A stretch of DNA of 63,986 bases from CAYUVF01 sp964448045 (GTDB lineage: Bacteria > Bacteroidota > Rhodothermia > Rhodothermales > Salinibacteraceae): the NCBI GenBank assembly GCA_964448045.1, contig CAYUVF010000019.1, positions 1 to 63,986 of the forward strand, read 5' to 3'. The translations under genes were made by a program, and so were the position numbers. This document shows positions 55,085-63,986 of this stretch, piece after piece; position 1 is the stretch's first letter, and every line of letters begins with the position of its first letter. Under the pieces are notes generated by a model that saw only the letters and a list, made by a program, of their open reading frames with translations, ran no database searches and was not told the origin of the DNA.

Positions 55085-56017
55085 ATGCCTACCCGCACAC
55101 GTGCTGCCTCTGCCCTGCTCACCGTGCTGCTGCTCCTCGCCGGCTGCGCGGAGCAGCCCGCCGACACGACCGATGATACGACCGCCGACCGTTCGGATCA
55201 GGGCCTTGGCATCGGAGCGGCACAGAGTGTGCAAGCGTACGATGCCACCGCCAGCCGCCTCGATAGTGCCCTGCAGGCCAACGACGCCATCTCAGTAGTG
55301 GCGCAGATCGACCACGCGGCCAACGCGCAACAGACCGAGCTGTCGCTCCCGGCGATGCGCGTCACCCTGTTCGGCAACCCGCAGCTGGGCACGCCGCTGA
55401 TGCAGGCCAATCCGCAGGCGGGGATTGACCTGCCGCAGAAGATGCTGGTCTACGGCGCCACCCCCACCGAAGCGCTCGTCTTTTACAACGATCCAGTGTA
55501 CCTCGCCCAGCGCCACAGTCTCGCTGACGTTGGCACGATCGACACGATGACGACGGCGCTGCAACGCTTCGCGCAACAGGTGGCTGGCACCGCCCCGTCC
55601 GTGCTCGGCGCCGCCGAGGTGGAAGCGGGGGCCGGACTCGCGGTGATGGAGAGCAGCCGCTCCGTCGACGACGCGTACCGCCAGATCAGGTCGGCCATCG
55701 AGGGGACCGATGCGCTGTCCATCGTCGCCGAGCTGGACCATGCCGCCAACGCCGCCCGCGTCGGTATGGAGCTCGCGCCGACGCGCCTGATCGTCTTCGG
55801 CAACCCACAGCTCGGCACCCCGCTGATGCAATCCGAGCCCACGGCGGCGCTCGATCTGCCGCAGAAGATGCTGGTTTACCAGGATAGCGCCGGCACCACG
55901 CAGATCGCCTACAACGAGCCGTCGTTCCTGGCGCGGCGTCATGGCCTCACCGGCCACGATGCCACCCTCCAGCAGATGAGCGACGCGCTCCAATCGCTGG
56001 CCGAGGCCGGGCAGTAA
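55085..56017 (+). CDS. Lipoprotein with two DUF302 domains
   Basis: This 310-residue protein has a signal with lipobox LLLLAGC. Two consecutive homologous halves follow: first about residues 45-140 (SVVAQIDHAANAQQ, VTLFGNPQLGTPLMQANP, DLPQKMLVYG), second about residues 205-300 (SIVAELDHAANAAR, IVFGNPQLGTPLMQSEP, DLPQKMLVYQ). Each is a DUF302-type domain. Duplication inside one lipoprotein is clear; function is unknown. ATG at 55085 gives the correct signal. Confidence 0.88.
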   Translation: MPTRTRAASALLTVLLLLAGCAEQPADTTDDTTADRSDQGLGIGAAQSVQAYDATASRLDSALQANDAISVVAQIDHAANAQQTELSLPAMRVTLFGNPQLGTPLMQANPQAGIDLPQKMLVYGATPTEALVFYNDPVYLAQRHSLADVGTIDTMTTALQRFAQQVAGTAPSVLGAAEVEAGAGLAVMESSRSVDDAYRQIRSAIEGTDALSIVAELDHAANAARVGMELAPTRLIVFGNPQLGTPLMQSEPTAALDLPQKMLVYQDSAGTTQIAYNEPSFLARRHGLTGHDATLQQMSDALQSLAEAGQ

Positions 56018-56169
56018 CGGCGCCCCCCGATCCCCATGCACACAGGCCCGGCTGGAGGCGCCTCCGGTCGGGCGTTTTCGTTGAAGGCTCACCCCCTCCG
56101 TTGCGATGGACTTCGCCCGCCTTGTAGGGTGGGCGCCCCGCACTCTGCTTTCCCGCTCCCTCCCGCCCC

Positions 56170-57879
56170 ATGCTTCTGCTTGCTCCTGCCCCCAATCTCG
56201 ACCGTATCTGGTGGAAAGAAAGCATCGTCTACGAGATCTATCCGCGCAGCTTCAACGACAGCAACGGCGACGGCATCGGCGACCTTCCCGGCATCGTCGA
56301 GCGGCTCGACTATCTGCAGCAGCTCGGCATCGACGTGATCTGGCTCGGGCCGATGTACCAATCGCCCAATGCCGACAACGGCTACGACATCAGCAACTAC
56401 CGGGCGATCATGGACGAATTCGGCACCATGGCCGATTTCGACCGGCTGCTCGATGGGGTCAAGGAGCGTGGCATGAAGCTGATCCTCGACCTCGTCGTCA
56501 ACCACACCTCCGACGAGCATCGCTGGTTCGAGCAGGCGCGCCAATCGACCGATAATCCGTACCGCGACTACTATTTCTGGCGCCCGCCGGCGGAGGATGG
56601 CAGCCCGCCCAACGCCTGGCGCTCCCTCTTCGGCGGTCCGGCCTGGACCCTCGATGAAGCCACGGGGGAGTACTACCTCCACCTCTTCGACCAAAAGCAG
56701 CCCGACCTCAACTGGGAAAATCCCGATGTCCGCGCCGAGGTCTACAACATCATGCGGTTCTGGCTCGACAAGGGCATCGACGGCTTTCGGATGGACGTCA
56801 TCCCATTCATCTCGAAGGAGCTGCCGTTCGACCCGCTGCCCGAGGATTTCGACGGCGACTTTCCGGCGCTCTACGCCAACGGGCCCCGCGTCCACGAATT
56901 CCTGCAGGAGATGCACCGCGAGGTGCTCAGCGACTACGACATCATGACGATCGGGGAAGGCGTAGGCATTACGCCCGACCAGGCGAACGACTACGTGGGC
57001 CGCGACCGCGATGAGCTCGACATGATCTTCGACTTCGACCTGGCCTGGGTCGACCGTACGGAAAAAGACGGATACCCCGCCCCCCGCGTCTGGTCGCTCC
57101 CCGAGATGAAGCGCATCGCGACGCGGTGGGACGAGGCCCTCGGCACACGAGGGTGGACGAGCAGCTACCTCGGCAATCACGATCTGCCGCGGCTCGTCTC
57201 GCGCTTCGGCGATGAGAACACGCACCGCGCCCCCTCGGCCAAGATGCTGGCCACCCTCATCCTGACGCTGCGCGGCACTCCCACGCTCTATCAGGGCGAT
57301 GAGTTGGGCATGACAAACGTCCCGTTCCAATCCATCGAGAACTATCGCGACGTGCAGAGCCTCAACTACTACCGGGACGCCGTCGAGTCGATGGGCCGGC
57401 CAGCCGATCAGGTGCTCGACGTGCTCGCCCGCGTGAGCCGCGACCACGCCCGCACCCCGATGCAATGGTCGGATGCCCCACACGCCGGCTTCACCGAGGG
57501 CACGCCGTGGATCATGGTCCATCCCAACTACCGGTCGGTCAACGCCGCCGCCCAGCGCACCGACGAGCACTCCGTCCTCCACTACACCCGGCGGATGATC
57601 CGCCTCCGGAAGGCCCATCCGGCCCTCACCTACGGCGCGTACACCGATCTCGCACCGGGCCACCTCACCGTGTGGGCCTTCACGCGCGCTACCGATGACG
57701 AGACGCTGCTCATCGTGCTTAACTTTGCTGAGGCGCCACTCACTTTCTTCGACGCCTCCACCGCCGGCGTTTCGGCCGACGCCACGCTGCTGCTCGACAA
57801 CTACGCCGAGACGATGCCGGATACTCTCGACAGCACGCGCCTGCGCCCGTACGAAGCGCGGGTCTACCAGCTCGGGTAA
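56170..57879 (+). CDS. GH13 alpha-glucosidase / oligo-1,6-glucosidase-like enzyme
   Basis: This 569-residue enzyme has the GH13 motifs in order: DLVVNHTSDEH near residue 110, GFRMDVIPFI near 208 (nucleophile Asp), IMTIGEGVG near 260 (acid-base Glu) and YLGNHDLPR near 335 (third Asp). QPDLNWENPDVRAEV near 180 and TPMQWSD near 430 fit the oligo-1,6-glucosidase group. No signal peptide, so intracellular cleavage of imported alpha-glucosides is expected. It follows the DUF302 lipoprotein on the same strand. Confidence 0.95.
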   Translation: MLLLAPAPNLDRIWWKESIVYEIYPRSFNDSNGDGIGDLPGIVERLDYLQQLGIDVIWLGPMYQSPNADNGYDISNYRAIMDEFGTMADFDRLLDGVKERGMKLILDLVVNHTSDEHRWFEQARQSTDNPYRDYYFWRPPAEDGSPPNAWRSLFGGPAWTLDEATGEYYLHLFDQKQPDLNWENPDVRAEVYNIMRFWLDKGIDGFRMDVIPFISKELPFDPLPEDFDGDFPALYANGPRVHEFLQEMHREVLSDYDIMTIGEGVGITPDQANDYVGRDRDELDMIFDFDLAWVDRTEKDGYPAPRVWSLPEMKRIATRWDEALGTRGWTSSYLGNHDLPRLVSRFGDENTHRAPSAKMLATLILTLRGTPTLYQGDELGMTNVPFQSIENYRDVQSLNYYRDAVESMGRPADQVLDVLARVSRDHARTPMQWSDAPHAGFTEGTPWIMVHPNYRSVNAAAQRTDEHSVLHYTRRMIRLRKAHPALTYGAYTDLAPGHLTVWAFTRATDDETLLIVLNFAEAPLTFFDASTAGVSADATLLLDNYAETMPDTLDSTRLRPYEARVYQLG

Positions 57880-58168
57880 ACGCAGCGCTCGTCTCGCCCC
57901 ATCGGGCCTTCGCACCTCCTCGGCCAAAGCGCATCGCTCAACCGAAACGGGCCGACGGGCGGCCGCGTGCCATCAGTTCGCGAAATGGGGCGTCCTGCAC
58001 GCTTGCCTCACTTCACTTCTCAACTCGTCTTTCATACATCTTTTGGTAACATAGGCCTCGACGCGTTTTTGAATTCTTCTTGGACCGGGGTTCGCACGAA
58101 ACGCATCAACTCGACCGTTATACAACGGAGTCTTTTACCATCGCCTCGCCGATCTGCCTCGCTCGTTC

Positions 58169-59161
58169 ATGAAGCACCTTCTGGTGAGCCTTGCCATCGC
58201 GTGTGGGATCTGGGTGCCGTTGCAACCTGCGCCTGCGGCCATGCCCGACACCGTCGTCACCCTGGCCGGCGGCTCTTCGCTGGCGATGGGCGCCTACGCC
58301 CAGGCCGATGCCCGGTGGGCACCGCAGCGACCGATGGCTTCGGCATTCATCGCGCCCGCCTCCGGCTCAAGGCTCCGTCCCCCACGCGGGCATCTTCGTG
58401 CAAACTGAACTCACTGCTAACCCCGTGCTGATCGATGCGCGGCTTACCCTCCCTGTAACGAACCGGCTGTCGCTGAAGGCGGGCGTGTTTAAAGCCCCGT
58501 TCAGCAAGGATTTTCTTCGCTCGTCCAGCGATCTGTTGTTTCTGGATCGGGCGCGGGTGACAGGGACGCTGGCGCCCAATCGCGAGATTGGCATAGCGGC
58601 TTAGATCGACCTGGTGCCAGGTCGGATTCGCCTGCAAAGCGGTGTCTTCAACGGAAACGGCGACGGCCTCCAACCCAACGATAACGACCGCTTCCTCTAT
58701 ATCGGCCGGCTGACGGGCCATCCCCCCTGAACAACGGGACCCTTGAAGCGGGGGCCGACCTCGGGTACAGCGTCGACGAGGACATACAACTCAATTCGGT
58801 GGCGAGCTCGTTCGCGGGTGAGCGGCTGCTCGTCGGGGCGAATGCCGAGCTCACCTACGGCCGGTGGCTCCTCGAAGGCGAATGGCTCTCGGTCCAGCTC
58901 GACGCCAAGGAGGGCGCGTCGTCCCATCCGTACGGCTTTTACGTGACCGGCGGCGCCTCCCTCGCTCCCGGCCATCAGCTCCTGCTCCGCTACGAAACAC
59001 TCGACTCCGATCGGCCCGACCTCGATCGGTTCGAGGATCTGACCCTCGGATACACCCTGCTGTGGTCCGATGCGATCAAGGCGCAGGTGAACTACACCGC
59101 CTCCACCGATGACCTGGCCGAGGGCCACTGGGGCACCCGCCTCCAATTTGGGCTATTCTAA
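58169..59161 (+). pseudogene. Broken phosphate-selective porin (OprO/OprP-like)
   Basis: A signal-peptide start at 58169 (MKHLLVSLAIACGIW) opens a frame that drops out near 58330, continues in another frame as DGFGIHRARLRL, shifts again near 58367 to QGSVPHAGIFVQTELTANPVL, meets TAG at 58602-58604, continues to GRLTGHPP, then shifts at a run of six C near 58725 into LNNGTLEAG and on to the barrel end at 59161. Each shift equals loss of one base; restoring three bases and one codon rebuilds a single porin-like reading frame of about 330 residues. GVFKAPFSKDFLRSSSDL and TLAPNREIGI are typical of OprP-type porins. Confidence 0.85.
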
Positions 59162-59176
59162 CCTGCCTCTTCCCTG

Positions 59177-60331
59177 CTACTCGACGGGCTCCAGCCGGTA
59201 CAGGCCACCGTTGGCGGCATCCGTCAGAACATACACGTAGCCATCCGGGCCCGTCCGCACGTCGCGGATGCGCCCCAGCTCGTTCCGGAGCAACACCTCC
59301 TGATGCACGACCTCGGTGCCGTTGAGCACGACGCGGCGGATGTGCTGATGCGCCAGCGCTCCGAGCAAGATATTGTCCTGCCAGTTCGGGAATAGATCGC
59401 CCGTGTAAAACGTCATGCCCGAGGGCGCGATCGACGGATCCCAGTACGTGATGGGCTGCTCCATGCCGGGCGCCTCGGTCCCGCCGATGGGCGACTGATC
59501 GGAGTATTCGTCGCCGTAGGTGATGGCGGGCCAGCCGTAGTTGGCGCCGGCCTCGATGAGATTGAGCTCGTCGCCGCCGTGCGGGCCGTGCTCGTGCTCC
59601 CAGAGCTGGCCCGTTTCGGGATGCCGCGCCATACCCTGCGGGTTACGTACGCCGTACGCGTAGATTTCGGGCCGGTAGCCGTCCTGGCCGACGAACGGAT
59701 TGTCCTCCGGAATGGAGCCGTCCAGATGCAGCCGAAAAATGTTGCCGATCGAGTTGGTCGGATTCTGTGCCGGATCGCGCTGGCCGCGATCGCCAATCCC
59801 GAAGAAGAGCGTGCCGTCATCGCCGAAGACAATCCGCGAGCCGAAGTGCCGCCCGGAGCTGACGAACGGCGTCTGCTCGTAGAGCGTCTCCATCTCCGTC
59901 AGCGTCGTGCCCTCAAGCTGGGCGCGGGCGAGGACTGTACCGTTGCCGCCGTCGCCGGGCGCCGTGTAGGTGAAGTAGATCCAGCCGGTGCGCTCGTAAT
60001 CGGGGGGGAGCGCCACATCCATCAGTCCGCCCTGGCCGCGCGCTTGAATCTCGGGCAGGCCCGAGACGCTCTGCACCGTCTCGCCGTCGACAAGGTTGAG
60101 GCGGCCGGGGCGCTCGGTGATCAGCATCCGCCCATCCGGCAGCCACGTCACTGCCCACGGATGCTGCAGATCATCCAGCACCTGCACGACGCGGAACGTG
60201 TGCTCCTCAGATTCGACGCGCTGGAGGACGACGTCATCGGTGGATTGCGCCGTTGGCTCCGGGTCGACCGAGTCGGAGCTGAAGGTGCAGGCACACAGGA
60301 TGAGAGCGAGCGTGGCGACGAAGGAGCGCAT
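59177..60331 (-). CDS. PQQ-type soluble aldose sugar dehydrogenase-like lipoprotein
   Basis: This 384-residue beta-propeller protein starts with a lipobox-like signal (LILCAC). It shows HPWAVTWLPDGRMLITERPGRLNLV near residue 58, the PQQ-site region RHFGSRIVFGDDGTLFFGIGDRG near 165, RNPQGMARHPETGQLWEHEHGPHGGDELNLIEAGANYGWP near 235, matching the glucose/sorbosone dehydrogenase family. It should oxidise sugars in the periplasm if PQQ is available; no PQQ biosynthesis genes are in the window. Confidence 0.93.
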   Translation of the reverse strand: MRSFVATLALILCACTFSSDSVDPEPTAQSTDDVVLQRVESEEHTFRVVQVLDDLQHPWAVTWLPDGRMLITERPGRLNLVDGETVQSVSGLPEIQARGQGGLMDVALPPDYERTGWIYFTYTAPGDGGNGTVLARAQLEGTTLTEMETLYEQTPFVSSGRHFGSRIVFGDDGTLFFGIGDRGQRDPAQNPTNSIGNIFRLHLDGSIPEDNPFVGQDGYRPEIYAYGVRNPQGMARHPETGQLWEHEHGPHGGDELNLIEAGANYGWPAITYGDEYSDQSPIGGTEAPGMEQPITYWDPSIAPSGMTFYTGDLFPNWQDNILLGALAHQHIRRVVLNGTEVVHQEVLLRNELGRIRDVRTGPDGYVYVLTDAANGGLYRLEPVE

Positions 60332-60405
60332 GGCATCGGCGGATGGTGAGCAAGAGGTTGCGCCTTTGTAATTCCCGCTCAGATCGGCGCGTTCCCCGCT
60401 TCATG

Positions 60406-61401
60406 TTACGATGTCGCCTGCGCAGCACGGTCCTCGGCTGCGGTGCGGAGACGCCGGAGGAGCGCAGCCGTGCCGCCGAGCCGCGTCTGCCAAAAGGCTG
60501 CGACGTCGTCCAACGGAGCCGCCTCGGCCTCGATCGACTGGTAGTAGCTCTGCTCGGCCTCGACCCGCTCCATCAGCTGGTCGAGCACGGCATTGAGGCC
60601 CTCGTACTCTGCCGCAGAGCGCAGCAGGTTGGTGAGCATCTGCGTGCGATCGCCGAAGCCGCGCGGCAGCTGTTCGGCACGGCCCAGTTGCGTGATGTCG
60701 TCGCGGCGGAGGACGAGGCCGCTCCACACGGGCGTCACCAGAAACGCGGCGATGTCTTTGAGGCCCGTCGATTCGTCGTCGAGCAGATCGGCAGGCGGGT
60801 CGTCCGGTTCGGGCGTAAGTTTACCGACCGCCGAACCGCCGAGCGCCGTGCGGTGGTCGGCGACGAGCGCCCACGTCAGATCGGCCAGGGGGGCGTAGAA
60901 GGGATGCTCGTGCTGGCAGACAGCGCGCACGAACGGCGGCAACCACCACAGCAGGTGGCGGTCGCAGAACTGCCGCTGCAGGTGCTGCATGCGCTGCACC
61001 TCGGCGCGGGCGCCATCAGCCTGCGCATCGGCTTCCGCGCCGGCGAGGAGTGCCAGGTACGCCAGCTCGTGCCCGAGATGATCGGCGCTCTCGGCATCGC
61101 TCTCGGGCGCGAGGTTCACCCGCTGCAGCTGATGGCGAACGAGGTCGGTAACGGGCCCGCCGAGGCGCCCGGAGGCGTCGAGGAAAAAGCTGGCGTACGG
61201 GAAGACGTTCAGCCCGAACAGGTCGTAGTGATCGGCTGCGGCCGCGTCGGCGTCGAACGGATCGGAGGCGGCATCGGCTAGCTCCGGAATCGAGCGGACG
61301 GCCGGCAGCACCTCCGGCGTGAGCCCCTCGCGGTAGAGGCGCCCAAATAAGTCATAGGCTCGGCTGCGAGCGAGGGCCCGGTGCGCGGCGGATGCGGTCA
61401 T
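60406..61401 (-). CDS. TorD-family molybdoenzyme chaperone
   Basis: This 331-residue cytoplasmic helical protein has SRAYDLFGRLYREGLTPEVL near the start, DHYDLFGLNVFPYASFFLDASGRLGG near residue 55, HLGHELAYLALLAGAEADAQA near 105, and DRHLLWWLPPFVRAVCQH near 145, the NarJ/TorD pattern. Such chaperones fold and load molybdopterin oxidoreductases. It lies 200 bp downstream of the oxidoreductase gene on the same strand, supporting the pairing. The last 100 residues extend beyond typical TorD length. Confidence 0.88.
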   Translation of the reverse strand: MTASAAHRALARSRAYDLFGRLYREGLTPEVLPAVRSIPELADAASDPFDADAAAADHYDLFGLNVFPYASFFLDASGRLGGPVTDLVRHQLQRVNLAPESDAESADHLGHELAYLALLAGAEADAQADGARAEVQRMQHLQRQFCDRHLLWWLPPFVRAVCQHEHPFYAPLADLTWALVADHRTALGGSAVGKLTPEPDDPPADLLDDESTGLKDIAAFLVTPVWSGLVLRRDDITQLGRAEQLPRGFGDRTQMLTNLLRSAAEYEGLNAVLDQLMERVEAEQSYYQSIEAEAAPLDDVAAFWQTRLGGTAALLRRLRTAAEDRAAQATS

Positions 61402-61435
61402 GGTTGGAGAGGATTCGAGTCTTCAAGGAAAGAAG

Positions 61436-61542
61436 TCATCCCGGACGTGATCCGGACACGAGAGCGGAGCTCGACTGATGTCAATAATCCAGAAAGCGAC
61501 GTGAGTCCGCTGGATGCCCGATCAGGGTCGGGCATGACTTTT
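61436..61542. repeat. Extragenic gtcatcccgg...gggcatgac repeat, copy 2
   Basis: Between the molybdoenzyme stop and torD-like start, the stretch begins gtcatcccggacgtgatc and ends cgggcatgac, with an internal gatc-type hairpin. It resembles 16366-16466 in size and end sequences, so both belong to one dispersed family. Confidence 0.6.
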
Positions 61543-61601
61543 TAACTATGGCACAGCCATTCTCCAAGAATGACGTGCACCAATCATTCGATGCCTGAGC
61601 C

Positions 61602-63986
<2,385 letters not shown>

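Noticed and set aside
54938..55410. Minus-strand frames in the patatin-DUF302 gap
   Set aside because: They overlap the lipoprotein gene in antisense and show no family features; the 244-bp gap otherwise holds only small hairpins.

Overview
The window is a high-GC bacterial chromosome segment. Its proteins are strongly acidic. Gene content and protein character suggest a halophilic member of the Rhodothermia/Salinibacter side of Bacteroidota (TonB receptor with an N-terminal carboxypeptidase-regulatory-like domain, small OmpA-type barrels, BatA-like double-anchor VWA protein, DAP-type MurE, PASTA-tailed FtsI). That placement is inference from family resemblance; no database search was possible.

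Layout, left to right. Positions 1-1601 hold the 5' part of a type I-E cas1 gene (minus strand), a leader, and a 14-repeat CRISPR array pointing away from cas1. Next come metK, an acpP-fabF pair, a DciA/DUF721 protein, a TolC-like factor, an MlaC-like protein, a glycosyltransferase-like protein and a large membrane protein. Three small outer-membrane barrel paralogues follow (10.4-12.4 kb). From 12.7 to 29.4 kb lies a complete-looking division and cell-wall (dcw) cluster on the minus strand, read in transcription order mraZ, rsmH, a small unknown gene, a receiver-only response regulator, ftsL, ftsI, murE, mraY, murD, ftsW, murG, murC, ftsQ, ftsA, ftsZ. Divergent from mraZ is a LexA-like repressor gene, and the shared intergenic region is full of repeats and palindromes.

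From 30.4 to 46.1 kb the minus strand carries pyrG, a CBS protein, a methyltransferase and two glycosyltransferases, an aldo/keto reductase, gyrB, a second CBS protein, hflX, a BatA-like VWA protein and two TlpA-like thioredoxins. From 46.3 kb onward the content is accessory: a tagatose-bisphosphate aldolase-like protein, a TonB-dependent receptor, a CheR-like methyltransferase, an amidohydrolase fused to a SnoaL-like domain, a Doc/AbrB toxin-antitoxin pair, a patatin, a lipoprotein with two DUF302 copies, a GH13 alpha-glucosidase, a broken phosphate-porin gene, a PQQ-type sugar dehydrogenase, a TorD-like chaperone, and the truncated start of a molybdopterin oxidoreductase running off the right edge.

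The most interesting points are: (1) the LexA-like protein has lost the catalytic Ser, the catalytic Lys and the Ala-Gly cleavage site, so it should not self-cleave in an SOS response; (2) the mraZ/lexA intergenic region has a three-copy 10-bp MraZ-type box and tandem palindromes; (3) a receiver-domain protein and a small unknown gene sit inside the dcw cluster; (4) cas1 is divergent from its array; (5) a multi-stem structured element lies next to ftsZ. No tRNA, rRNA or insertion sequence was recognised.
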